Of a DNA stretch of 64,000 bases, positions 25,447 through 34,152 are shown piece after piece. The DNA comes from Fluviicola sp. (GTDB lineage: Bacteria; Bacteroidota; Bacteroidia; Flavobacteriales_D; Crocinitomicaceae). The notes under the pieces were generated by a model. The model saw nothing but the letters and a program-made list of their open reading frames with translations. It was not told the DNA's origin and did no database searches. The translations under genes and the position numbers were made by a program. Position 1 is the first letter of the stretch. Each line of letters opens with the position of its first letter. The stretch covers positions 186,001 to 250,000 of the forward strand of contig NZ_JAQSWB010000007.1 of NCBI RefSeq assembly GCF_029266855.1, written 5' to 3'.

Positions 25447-27621
25447 TTACTTCGCTTTCGGAAGCGGTTTAAATATCAGGTAATCCGGATTTGAAGGTGG
25501 GTAAGTATTCGGATCGAACTCCAAAGTAACTACTTTACCTTCAGTACGTCTGTTGTACTGCTGCAATACTTCAAACAACTTCTTGTTTGTTTTCTTGAAT
25601 TGGTTCATATAAGCTTCTTTCAGTACAATCACCTGTACACCCGGAAGTGGATTTCCATCTGCATCCCTAGGCTCAGATTCCATATACTTACCTGCAGCTA
25701 AGTAAACAGTTCTTGGCTCACGCTCTCCTTTTCCAACAGGAATAATTCTTCGCGGGTCAATTCCCTTTTCCTCAACAAGGTACTTGTAACAAGCTTTTGC
25801 ACGGTTTTCAGAAAGAACCTGGTTGTATACGTCATTACCACGTGGATCCGTATGCGAGCTCAGCTCAAGAACCAATCCAGGGAATTCAGTTAATAAATTG
25901 TATACATAGATCAGGGAATCTTTCGAATTGATTGTAGAATCAACTAACAAATCCCATTTTGCCAAAGGATAACGTACTTCCGGAAGGCGAATTGGTTTTT
26001 TGATCGGGAACAATCCCATATCCAATACGAAATCCTGGTTGTATTTCAATCCTTTAGTAGAGATCGTTGCTCCATTCTTATCTTCGTAATATCCTTCTTT
26101 CGAAATAGCGATCTTGTACTCAGAATCTTCTGCAATATAACGGTCACCGTTCGGTTTTTTATCCCAGTAAACAGATCCGTCTTTCGCTGTTAAACCTTCC
26201 CATTTCTCATTTGCATTGGATCCGGTAACAACTACTTTTACACCTTCGATTTTAGTCTGGCGTGTTTTATCTAACAAGTCAAATACATTTACTTTCAAAC
26301 TGAAGATGTTCGGCGGCAATTCATACATCCATAAATCCGGGATATTTTGCTCACCAACATTTCCTTTGCGCTCCGATGTGAAATAACCCTTACGGTCATC
26401 AACTTCAACCATCGCATAGTCGTTAAACTCTGAATTGATAGGAGAACCAAGATTTGTTGGTTTTTCCCATTGGTTTTTATCACCGATTTTTTCAGCACGA
26501 AACATATCCATTCCTCCCATTCCCGGAAGACCGGTGGAAGCATAAATCAAGTCACCGTTTTTAGCAAAGCTCGGGAACAATTCATTTCCGGCCGTGTTGA
26601 TTTCCGGTCCCATATTTACCGGTGCCGTCCAGGAATCTCCTTTTTTCTCATAAGTGGTGTACCACAAATCGTGTCCACCTTGTCCGCCCGGCATATCCGA
26701 AGCAAAGATCAGGAATTTCGCATCATCAGTAACACATGGGTGACCTACCGACAGGGTATCATTTGGTTTTAAAGAAAGTTTTTTCGGACGTTCCCATCCT
26801 TTACCTCCCAACTCAGACATGTAGATATCACAACCAAGATTTCTCTTTTTCAAACTCGGACAACGTGTAAAGAACATGGTTTTACCACGTGCATCGATAC
26901 ATAAGGTACCCTCGCTGTCTTCCGTATTAATACTGTCACCAACGATCGGTTTAGGCTCCAGCCAGTTTCCTTTTTTATCCAATTCGGAAACGAAGATGTC
27001 CATATATTTTTGACAAGTCAACGGATCTTTCGCTTTCCCTTCGATTCCTTCACGCTCACTGGATGTTCCGAAAGCAATTTTAGTGTCTTTCTTATCCACA
27101 AACATTGGAGCCATTTCAAAACCTTCTTTATTTAAAGCTTTTACATTGGATACCGTATGACGGGTTCTGTTTTCCTTGAATTCCTCATACATTTTGCATG
27201 AAGCAATACCAACGTCAGCTCTGGGATCATCAGGAACCAAAGCTTTATAAGCCGTGTAGTTTTCCTGTGCTTTTTTAAGATCACCCATTTGGCGAAGCAT
27301 ATCAGCATTATATAATAAAACAAGAGGTTCTTTTTTCTGGAACTTTAATAGAATAGCTTTTTCATACCACTCATTAGCTCTCTTGAAATTATCTGTCATT
27401 CTGTAGCATTCAGCTGTTTTAAAAGCCATATCACCCTTCATCGCAAGGCCTGATTTAGACTTACGTTTGATTTTTGAATAGGCTAGCTCACATTTTGCTG
27501 CTGCTTCGCAATAATTCCCACTTCTAAACTGAGTATTCGCATCTTTAATTTGTTTCACTTGTCCAAAAGACAGATTGGAAACAATTAAGAGTCCAGATAA
27601 AATAAGCGTTTTAACATTCAT
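25447..27621 (-). CDS. PorE-like OmpA-family protein with TPR, PD40 propeller and CRD domains
   Basis: A 724-residue protein with signal peptide (VKTLILSGLLIVSNLSFGQ), TPR-like helices over about 25-145 (KTAECYRMTDNFKRANEWYEKA), a PD40/WD40-like propeller over about 165-445 (repeats such as FLIFASDMPGGQGGHDLWYT), a carboxypeptidase-like domain near 460-545, and an OmpA domain near 560-640 with the peptidoglycan motif in SSHTDPRGNDVY. This order matches PorE of the type IX secretion system, an outer-membrane/wall anchor. The residues after the OmpA core (a further 85) are unusual. ATG 27621 gives the signal peptide. Confidence 0.8.
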   Translation of the reverse strand: MNVKTLILSGLLIVSNLSFGQVKQIKDANTQFRSGNYCEAAAKCELAYSKIKRKSKSGLAMKGDMAFKTAECYRMTDNFKRANEWYEKAILLKFQKKEPLVLLYNADMLRQMGDLKKAQENYTAYKALVPDDPRADVGIASCKMYEEFKENRTRHTVSNVKALNKEGFEMAPMFVDKKDTKIAFGTSSEREGIEGKAKDPLTCQKYMDIFVSELDKKGNWLEPKPIVGDSINTEDSEGTLCIDARGKTMFFTRCPSLKKRNLGCDIYMSELGGKGWERPKKLSLKPNDTLSVGHPCVTDDAKFLIFASDMPGGQGGHDLWYTTYEKKGDSWTAPVNMGPEINTAGNELFPSFAKNGDLIYASTGLPGMGGMDMFRAEKIGDKNQWEKPTNLGSPINSEFNDYAMVEVDDRKGYFTSERKGNVGEQNIPDLWMYELPPNIFSLKVNVFDLLDKTRQTKIEGVKVVVTGSNANEKWEGLTAKDGSVYWDKKPNGDRYIAEDSEYKIAISKEGYYEDKNGATISTKGLKYNQDFVLDMGLFPIKKPIRLPEVRYPLAKWDLLVDSTINSKDSLIYVYNLLTEFPGLVLELSSHTDPRGNDVYNQVLSENRAKACYKYLVEEKGIDPRRIIPVGKGEREPRTVYLAAGKYMESEPRDADGNPLPGVQVIVLKEAYMNQFKKTNKKLFEVLQQYNRRTEGKVVTLEFDPNTYPPSNPDYLIFKPLPKAK

Positions 27622-27783
27622 AGCAAGGTGCAATCTTTTTTATATAAACACAGTGATAATCGACAAACTACAGGATTAAAGGTATAGTTCACAGTTATCG
27701 TGATTGCCGAAATTAAATTAAAATTTTGAATACACACTATTTATAACGGAAAAAAAAACGTCAAAGGTGGTTTTTGTGATAAT

Positions 27784-28812
27784 TTATTCAGCAACGTACC
27801 TGTCCCATTTTTGTAGCAAATCCTGAAATCCCTGCGGTAAATCAGACTCGAAATGCATCCATTCTTTAGTCTTCGGATGTTGGAATCCTAAAGATTTTGC
27901 ATGCAATGCCTGACCGGGAATCAAATCGAAACAATTGGCTATGAATTGCCTGTATTTATCGTGTGTGGTGCCACGCACTATGCGATCCCCGCCATATTCC
28001 AGGTCATGAAACAAGGGGTATCCTTTCCATTTCAAGTGTGTTCGTATCTGATGCGTTCTCCCCGTCTCCAGTTTACATTCGATCAAAGTAACCAAACCAT
28101 AACGCTTCAGGACCTTGACATGCGTTACAGCGTGCTTTCCGTAATCTCCATCCGGGAAAACCGTCATCACTTTCCTGTTTTGCAGGGAACGCCCAAGATT
28201 CCCTTCTATCCGCATATCTTCTTCTACATCACCCCAAACCAGTGCCTGATACCTTCTTTCGGTTATCCTGTCATAGAATTGTTTTGCCAGGTTTGTAAGA
28301 GCATCTTCCGTTTTCGCAACGACCATAATCCCGGTCGTATGCTTGTCGAGACGATGAACTAACCCTGGCCTTCCAAAATAATCGGATTTCCGTTCGGGTA
28401 AATTGTCGAAGTGGTAAACCAAAGCATTAACCAAAGTTCCCTTATAATTCCCATATCCCGGATGAACAACCATATTTGGCGGTTTGTTCACGACAATCAC
28501 TTCATTGTCTTCATAAACAATGTCCAAAGGGATATCCTGTGGAATCAGTTCTATTTCGCGCACAGGGTAAGGCAAGACAATTGCTACATCATCCTGTGGT
28601 TTGATTTTATAGTTTGATTTGACGGGTTTACCGTTAACTACTACGCTTCCGTTTTTGGCAGCTGACTGTATCTTGTTACGGGAAGTATTCGGAAGGCGAT
28701 CCAACAAATACTTATCTATCCGAACGGACTCTTGTCCCGGATCTGCTTTAAATCTGTAATGTTCAAAAAGGTCTTCTTCTTCCTGCTCAACATCCTGAAC
28801 ATCTTCATTCAT
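27784..28812 (-). CDS. RluD-type RNA pseudouridine synthase
   Basis: A 342-residue RluA/RluD-family pseudouridine synthase, modifying 23S rRNA or tRNA uridines. An S4 RNA-binding domain covers about 28-90 (RIDKYLLDRL, VVVNGKPVK), and the catalytic Asp156 is in HRLDKHTTG. The distal RGRTHQIR motif reads TGRTHQIRTHL. It starts with an acidic tail of 25 residues (QDVEQEEEDLFEH). It lies 1 bp after a T9SS cargo gene and follows a PASTA gene, so it is last in a three-gene unit. RluD is the most likely subfamily. Confidence 0.85.
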   Translation of the reverse strand: MNEDVQDVEQEEEDLFEHYRFKADPGQESVRIDKYLLDRLPNTSRNKIQSAAKNGSVVVNGKPVKSNYKIKPQDDVAIVLPYPVREIELIPQDIPLDIVYEDNEVIVVNKPPNMVVHPGYGNYKGTLVNALVYHFDNLPERKSDYFGRPGLVHRLDKHTTGIMVVAKTEDALTNLAKQFYDRITERRYQALVWGDVEEDMRIEGNLGRSLQNRKVMTVFPDGDYGKHAVTHVKVLKRYGLVTLIECKLETGRTHQIRTHLKWKGYPLFHDLEYGGDRIVRGTTHDKYRQFIANCFDLIPGQALHAKSLGFQHPKTKEWMHFESDLPQGFQDLLQKWDRYVAE

Positions 28813-28813
28813 C

Positions 28814-31015
28814 TTATCTAATAATTTTTTTAACTATTTGCGAGTTATTTAATCTCAGAAAGTAAAGTCCGCTTGGAGAATCACTCAGATCAAAACGAAG
28901 ATCTTCAGCCTGAACATCTAAAATAACCCGTCCTTGTGAATCAACCAAAACTGCTCCCGGAAACATTCCTTCCGATTTCCATTCGATGTTAACGATTCCT
29001 GTAGTTGGATTCGGATAAACATTCCAATCAATTTCTTCTATTGTTAACTCGCCGACAGCCAGGTTATAATTGTCTAAGGTTTTAATAATCGGTCTGATCA
29101 TCGGAACACCCTGTTGTGAAGAACTCGACCAATTAATTCCACCGTTTATGGAATAGAATAATTTACCTGGTCGAATGGTGTTTTTATCAAATCCAACATT
29201 CAGCGGATCCACATCAATTTGCCGCATTCCGACATAAAACGCGCCTGTTCCCAGGGGAAGTCTTGTATTATTTAATAAGTAATCGGTGTAAATCCCCCGG
29301 TCATCTTCGTAAATCGGTGTTCTTGGGTAGAAAAACTGGTCTTCATAAAGAACCGCCCCGGGAACTCCGTTATTATCTCCCCAAACCGTTAAGAGAAATA
29401 GTTTATTTGACAAATCCTTCACGGTTGGGACAAAACAGATTCTTACTCCAAGCAGGGTATCTGCCTGGTAAGGTTCAAATTTCAGAGCCACTCTTCCCTG
29501 TACCTGGGAAATTCCATAGGCAGCCTCAGCAGATCCGTCATCGTAAGCGTAAACATTTTCAAATACTTGTTTTGTATACGAGGAATCATTCATCGATAAA
29601 TTCGGGAATGGTGCTCCTACACTTCCGATGACATCAAAGGTTTTAGTGTTCACAGGCGGTGCAGTTGAAAAGGTATATCCTCCTGTAAAATCATGGATGC
29701 TTGAATAAGTTGTTCGCGGGGCATAATTAATGTTTCCGCCGGATAATGTCTGAGCTACGAGGTTAAAAGTTCCTTCAGTGATCCCCCCAAAATCCACTTT
29801 CACACTTCCGTTCATGTTGTTTTCGGTAATATTGGATCCGTTTCTAACAACTACTTTCACTTCCGGATTCATATGTGTCGGATCATTCACCCAATGTTCC
29901 CAAGGAACTTCCGTATAGGTATCGATCAATGAGCCGATAGGATAAACAAATGCGAAATCTTTGAATAAGGTATCCTGGTATCCGCTTCCGTTTCTCAAAT
30001 GCACATAATCCAAGTGAAATTCATCCAGCATACCTGAAAGTGCTCCGTAGTTCTTGAATCTGAAACGGAAACCATTCGTCAGATAAGCTGCGTTCGTAAT
30101 TTTCAGGTGAGCGATTTGGAAGTCATTCAGCGGGCCTCCATTTGTAGCCCAAATACGATCCCATTCATCCGAAGCCTGGTCGAAAAACTCCAGAACCAAG
30201 GAATCCTGCTGTTCGGGTGCATCACCAAATCCCTGGCGCTGAACCAAAAAACTAAGATAAATGGAATCACTCGGAACATAAGAGGACAAATCGATCGTCT
30301 TGGAAGTCAGGAAATCAGCATAATCGGTTTGAGTGGTACCGATAGCATAGGGATAACCGGTTTCATCCAATCCGTCAAATGTTACAACCCCCAGTGTCCA
30401 GGGATTAACCGCATGAGTATAATTATGGTATGTCGACAAATCAGTCCAGTATTTGTCCGGACTCACTTCATGTGCAAAGAAAATGATAATAGAATCTTGT
30501 TTTACATCGGGGTTTATCAATGCGATGGTATCCACGTCATTTGCAAAATCCAGAGTATCAAAAATATCATATGGCGGATAGAACTGTTCCTGGGAATACA
30601 CCACCGGGTAATGCTGAAAATCCGCCCTTTTGATCGTGATCAAAGGCAAATCCGCCTGAGTGGTTATCCCTGCTGAAGTGGTATAGCGCCTGGTTGGTGT
30701 TGTCGAAAATACTTTGTCATTCGTCAAAGGAATATCCGATAAATCCGTCAAATAGAAAAACTCCTGCTCTGTTACATTCGCATCACCTGGCTGTGCATCC
30801 AGTACCGGGAATTTGGAATGAGAAAACTCATCCAGGATCGGCAATGACAAGGTATCGAATGAGTACACAAAAGTACTGTCAATATTGTCTATACTCTTCA
30901 ATTTCAAAGATTTGGAACCTTCTCTTTTCATGGCACCGATCGGACTCAGAACTTCCTGTCCGAAGGAAACCAAACCAAATACGAATACAAAAACGGGTAC
31001 TAAACTAAATTTCAT
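28814..31015 (-). CDS. T9SS type A sorting-domain protein of unknown function
   Basis: A 733-residue secreted protein. The signal peptide is FSLVPVFVFVFGLVSFGQ. No catalytic domain is recognised; the middle is beta-rich with aromatic repeats and could be a choice-of-anchor or lectin-like surface protein. The C-terminal 80 residues are a type A T9SS domain (NVYPNPTTGIVNIEW to SGLYFLRL, QIVKKIIR). It lies 15 bp after the PASTA gene and 1 bp before the pseudouridine synthase, so all three are likely cotranscribed. Confidence 0.8.
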   Translation of the reverse strand: MKFSLVPVFVFVFGLVSFGQEVLSPIGAMKREGSKSLKLKSIDNIDSTFVYSFDTLSLPILDEFSHSKFPVLDAQPGDANVTEQEFFYLTDLSDIPLTNDKVFSTTPTRRYTTSAGITTQADLPLITIKRADFQHYPVVYSQEQFYPPYDIFDTLDFANDVDTIALINPDVKQDSIIIFFAHEVSPDKYWTDLSTYHNYTHAVNPWTLGVVTFDGLDETGYPYAIGTTQTDYADFLTSKTIDLSSYVPSDSIYLSFLVQRQGFGDAPEQQDSLVLEFFDQASDEWDRIWATNGGPLNDFQIAHLKITNAAYLTNGFRFRFKNYGALSGMLDEFHLDYVHLRNGSGYQDTLFKDFAFVYPIGSLIDTYTEVPWEHWVNDPTHMNPEVKVVVRNGSNITENNMNGSVKVDFGGITEGTFNLVAQTLSGGNINYAPRTTYSSIHDFTGGYTFSTAPPVNTKTFDVIGSVGAPFPNLSMNDSSYTKQVFENVYAYDDGSAEAAYGISQVQGRVALKFEPYQADTLLGVRICFVPTVKDLSNKLFLLTVWGDNNGVPGAVLYEDQFFYPRTPIYEDDRGIYTDYLLNNTRLPLGTGAFYVGMRQIDVDPLNVGFDKNTIRPGKLFYSINGGINWSSSSQQGVPMIRPIIKTLDNYNLAVGELTIEEIDWNVYPNPTTGIVNIEWKSEGMFPGAVLVDSQGRVILDVQAEDLRFDLSDSPSGLYFLRLNNSQIVKKIIR

Positions 31016-31030
31016 CCAATTAAAAATTAC

Positions 31031-31819
31031 CTACCTTTTTTCAGCTGAAACCATAATTGTTGTACCGGACGGAACAGTAACTCCTTCGATAAACTCTGGG
31101 CTTTGAGAGTAAATAACAGCGTTGGTTGAATCCGCAGCATCGGTACATCCATCACATACACCAACTGAAATCTGTAGCGATATTCCACTTAAACGCGCTT
31201 TAGCATCAGATATTGTTAAACCTGTCAAATCAATTATAGTAACCGGTTGTGCTGTATTATTCTGACCGACAACCAAAGTAATGACACTTCCAACCGGAAT
31301 TCTCGTTCCTTCTTTAATTTCTCTTCCGTTATAAAGCTGTCTTAGAACTGCTCCATTTGACTCACTGGTCGGAACATAATTTTTACGGTATTTCAAGCCC
31401 CTGTTTTTAAGGACACTTTCCGCCATACGTTCTGACTTATCGATCAAGCTTGGCATTTCTACCAAACGCGTTTTCTTGGAAACCTGCACACGGATAATTC
31501 TACCCGGTTTAACACAGACAAGTGATTTTGAAGTTGGAAGCGGGTCCTGTGAAATAATGGTTCCGGCTGCCAGTTCAGGTCTGTAAACGGAATCCAGCAC
31601 TTCTATCTTCAATTCCAAAGCTTCTAACTTAGACTGGGCACTACTCGTCTTCAAACCAACTACATTCGGAACATCAATTTTCACACCATGGTTAGTATAT
31701 GAATCCAAATAGAACACAATTATGCCGATCACTAAAAAATAGGTAAGCAAAATGAAGAGAGAATGCTTCAAAAAATGCTTACTCCAAACAAATGCCTTAA
31801 GCTTCTGAAAAAACTTCAT
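31031..31819 (-). CDS. Single-span PASTA-domain protein
   Basis: A 262-residue protein with one membrane helix (HSLFILLTYFLVIGIIVFYL, about 20-39) and three PASTA repeats of about 65-70 residues (DVPNVVGLKTSSAQSKLEAL, VEMPSLIDKSERMAESVLKN, VTIIDLTGLTISDAKARLSG). PASTA domains bind peptidoglycan and usually sit on Ser/Thr kinases or penicillin-binding proteins; here there is no kinase, so this is a stand-alone form. On the minus strand TATATTTG at 31840-31847 is a candidate -7 element 20 nt before the ATG. ddl is divergently encoded next to it, a possible wall-synthesis link. Confidence 0.85.
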   Translation of the reverse strand: MKFFQKLKAFVWSKHFLKHSLFILLTYFLVIGIIVFYLDSYTNHGVKIDVPNVVGLKTSSAQSKLEALELKIEVLDSVYRPELAAGTIISQDPLPTSKSLVCVKPGRIIRVQVSKKTRLVEMPSLIDKSERMAESVLKNRGLKYRKNYVPTSESNGAVLRQLYNGREIKEGTRIPVGSVITLVVGQNNTAQPVTIIDLTGLTISDAKARLSGISLQISVGVCDGCTDAADSTNAVIYSQSPEFIEGVTVPSGTTIMVSAEKR

Positions 31820-31839
31820 AAATCAATTATAAGTTGCAA

Positions 31840-31847
31840 CAAATATA
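31840..31847 (-). promoter_or_regulatory. Candidate -7 element of the PASTA operon
   Basis: TATATTTG on the minus strand fits TAnnTTTG. TTG candidates occur at spacings of 15 and 23 bp, so the -33 assignment is uncertain. Confidence 0.4.
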
Positions 31848-31947
31848 GAAAGAATGTTTCTGCAAGGATGCAATGCGCAGGCGAAGCTTTTAACAATCGA
31901 TTCTGAAAACTTTTCCTCATCGATAAAATCGCGGTTCAAATATCACT

Positions 31948-31955
31948 TAATTTTG
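31948..31955 (+). promoter_or_regulatory. Candidate -7 element of ddl
   Basis: TAATTTTG fits TAnnTTTG and lies 14 nt before the ddl ATG. No clear -33 element was found. Confidence 0.4.
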
Positions 31956-31969
31956 TAAAAAATAAAGGT

Positions 31970-32944
31970 ATGAAGCTGGTTGGTTTGTTTTGTGGCGGAT
32001 ATTCTTCGGAATTTGAGATCTCTTTGAAAAGTGCTCAAACTATTATGGAAAATTTCCCGAAGGGATATGAAGTAGTTCCGATTCAGGTGCTTGAAAGCGG
32101 TTGGTTTGTGCCGGAAAATTCAGAAAAACTTCCGTTTTCGATTGAGAATATGAGTTACTCAACCAAGGGTAAAGAGCGCAAAATTGATATCGGCCTGGTA
32201 TATATTCATGGAAATCCGGGTGAAAATGGAAAAATCCAGGCATTGCTTGATATGAAAGGAATTCCTTATGTAAATTCCAATGCATTGGCTTCCGAATTGA
32301 GTTTCGACAAATGGTATTGCAATCAGTTCTTATCCCGTTTCGGGATTCCGGTTGCAAAATCTCTTTTCCTGAAATCGCGAAATGAATTTACAGCACAGGA
32401 AATCCTGGGCGAACTCGGCCTGCCTTGTTTTGTAAAGCCTTCCGATTCCGGATCCAGTTTCGGGATCAGCAAAGTTTCAAAGGCGGAAGATTTGGAAACT
32501 GCTTTGGACAAGGCATTTGACGAGGGAGACACAGTGGTTATCGAATCCTTTTTAAAAGGAACGGAAGTTACCTGTGGGATCTATCGCTCTCCTTCCGGTT
32601 TGGTTACACTGCCTTTGACGGAGATTGTAACTGAAAATGATTTCTTTGATTACGAAGCAAAATATTTGGGGCAATCACAGGAAATCACACCGGCACGGAT
32701 TCCGGATACGATCAGGAACGGCGTTTGGGAAGTTTCCAAAGAAGTTTATTCCTTATTACAACTCAAATCTATTGCCCGGATTGATTTTATGATCGTTAAC
32801 GATGTCCCGCATGTAATTGAGGTTAATACTACTCCGGGATTCTCTGCGGCAAGCCTTGTTCCCCAGATGCTGGCAGAAGCAGGAATTTCAATCACAGATT
32901 TCTGGACACAGATCTTTGAGATGGAGTTAGCTAAAACAAAATGA
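31970..32944 (+). CDS. ddl: D-alanine--D-alanine ligase
   Basis: A 324-residue ATP-grasp enzyme making D-Ala-D-Ala for peptidoglycan. The N-terminal start is MKLVGLFCGGYSSEFEISL (a Ddl GGxSxE-like opening), the ATP-grasp loop is in FVKPSDSGSSFGISKV near 154-169, KGTEVTCGIYR near 196-206 follows, and the metal and substrate region is HVIEVNTTPGFSAASLVPQ near 283-301. A hairpin terminator follows at 33075. It is transcribed away from the PASTA gene, and both concern the cell wall. Confidence 0.94.
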   Translation: MKLVGLFCGGYSSEFEISLKSAQTIMENFPKGYEVVPIQVLESGWFVPENSEKLPFSIENMSYSTKGKERKIDIGLVYIHGNPGENGKIQALLDMKGIPYVNSNALASELSFDKWYCNQFLSRFGIPVAKSLFLKSRNEFTAQEILGELGLPCFVKPSDSGSSFGISKVSKAEDLETALDKAFDEGDTVVIESFLKGTEVTCGIYRSPSGLVTLPLTEIVTENDFFDYEAKYLGQSQEITPARIPDTIRNGVWEVSKEVYSLLQLKSIARIDFMIVNDVPHVIEVNTTPGFSAASLVPQMLAEAGISITDFWTQIFEMELAKTK

Positions 32945-32956
32945 ACTCTTTTTGCT

Positions 32957-32991
32957 TTACCGCAAAGAGAAGAAGGACGCAAAGACGCACA
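32957..32991. repeat. Dispersed intergenic repeat downstream of ddl
   Basis: ACCGCAAAGA and AAGGACGCAAAGACGC are shared in part with 24051-24108. The 635-bp gap (32945-33579) holds no gene; it contains this copy, the ddl terminator, and a large repeat block. Confidence 0.45.
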
Positions 32992-33074
32992 GAATTTCTT
33001 TGCACTCTTTAATTTTTAGAGGTAAAAAAAGGAAAAGGTTTTGTGAGACATGAAGTTGAAGTTTTAAAAACTGA

Positions 33075-33105
33075 AAAAGGGTACAATCCAAAATAGTACC
33101 CTTTT
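33075..33105 (+). terminator. Intrinsic terminator after ddl
   Basis: AAAAGGGTAC pairs with GTACCCTTTT around an 11-nt loop. It lies 130 bp past the ddl stop codon; no other gene intervenes. Confidence 0.75.
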
Positions 33106-33251
33106 CCAAACCTAAAACCCAATTTACCAAACCAATCAGAGAGATTTCTGATATATACTTGACATCTCTATGATGCAGGCGATTTGGAAAGGTTGGAAAA
33201 AAAATATTTTTTTTTCGGAGTGGTTCAATTAAAGATGATACTCAGTTTAAA

Positions 33252-33577
33252 TGTGACAGTATCAGACTTTACAGTCGCTACGAATGCAAAACCTACTTCG
33301 TCATCGACTTCGCAGGTTAAAAGGAGACAGTAGCAGACTTTACAGTCGCTACGTCTCAAGGTGGGGCATCTATACTGTATAGTCGCTTTACCTATGCTCT
33401 AACTACGGAATATAGTAGCTATATCCCTCGGCTTTTCCGTCTTGACCAAAGCAGATCAAACAAATGATCGCTTCGGATCGAGTGAGACGGAGCCTCGGTC
33501 TTCGTCCACTATCGCGCTATCCCTCGGCTTTTCCGTCTTGTGAGACGGAGCCTCGGTCTTCGTCCGCCGCGGCGGAC
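33252..33577. repeat. Palindromic repeat block between ddl and the LRR gene
   Basis: The block holds a partial copy of the long-stem element at 33252-33281, a CCTACTTCGTCATCGACTTCG unit at 33290-33310, the full 53-bp element at 33321-33373 (52 of 53 identical to 10954-11006), a second pair of direct repeats (TATCCCTCGGCTTTTCCGTC at 33422-33441 and 33518-33537; GTGAGACGGAGCCTCGGTCT at 33482-33501 and 33540-33559), and a 16-bp perfect palindrome GTCCGCCGCGGCGGAC at 33562-33577. The last ends 3 bp before the LRR stop. No function is assigned. Confidence 0.8.
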
Positions 33578-33579
33578 TC

Positions 33580-34152
33580 TTACTCCACACAATGGCACGG
33601 TGGGTCAAAATACCACTTTACATGTGGCATGGACTCTTGCCATTTTTGCTGGAATTGAGGGCCTAACATAATTGCTCTCATGTCCACAGCCTCCAGTTTT
33701 TTCAATTTGTAAATCTCCTCTGGCAATACGTTAATCGGATTATCCCAAATGTCTAAAACTTTCAATTCACTTAAATATCCGATGCAGGCAGGCAGGGAAC
33801 TTATTTTGTTTCGTGCCAGATGCAGCTTTTGGAGTTTCGGAAGCTGACAAATAACGATCGGAGCATTTTCCAGGTTATTCTTCGTTACATCCAATGTTTT
33901 GAGCGATTTTAAAGTCCCCAGTTCCAATGGAAGATCTTTCAACTTGTTCTTGGAAAGATTGAGGTATTTCAGATTCTTAAAGGAGTATAATTTTTCAGGG
34001 ATTTGCTCCCATTTTAATTTAGACGCATCAATTCCCAGAATAGTATCGGGGTTTGCCCTTTGAATTGCTTCCCATTTGTAAATTTTCAGGGTATCCTGAG
34101 CGACCAAGGCATTACTTGCGTAAAGAAAAATAATTGCGAGCAGTAATTTCAT
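33580..34152 (-). CDS. Secreted leucine-rich-repeat protein
   Basis: A 190-residue protein with a signal peptide (LLLAIIFLYASNALVAQ) and about five LRR units of 23 residues (LKYLNLSKNKLKDLPLELG, LKTLDVTKNNLENAP, LQKLHLARNKISSLP, LKVLDIWDNPINVLP). The C-terminus has a CHC motif (PPCHCVE). It would act in the periplasm or outside the cell as a binding protein. Its first 41 bases overlap the 3' end of ribF in another frame, so the signal peptide is encoded within the ribF coding region. The target is unknown. Confidence 0.8.
   Translation of the reverse strand: MKLLLAIIFLYASNALVAQDTLKIYKWEAIQRANPDTILGIDASKLKWEQIPEKLYSFKNLKYLNLSKNKLKDLPLELGTLKSLKTLDVTKNNLENAPIVICQLPKLQKLHLARNKISSLPACIGYLSELKVLDIWDNPINVLPEEIYKLKKLEAVDMRAIMLGPQFQQKWQESMPHVKWYFDPPCHCVE

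Noticed and set aside
30107-30676. A 189-codon plus-strand frame opposite the T9SS protein gene
   Set aside because: It is contained in a gene with a clear signal peptide and sorting domain; no coding signal of its own.
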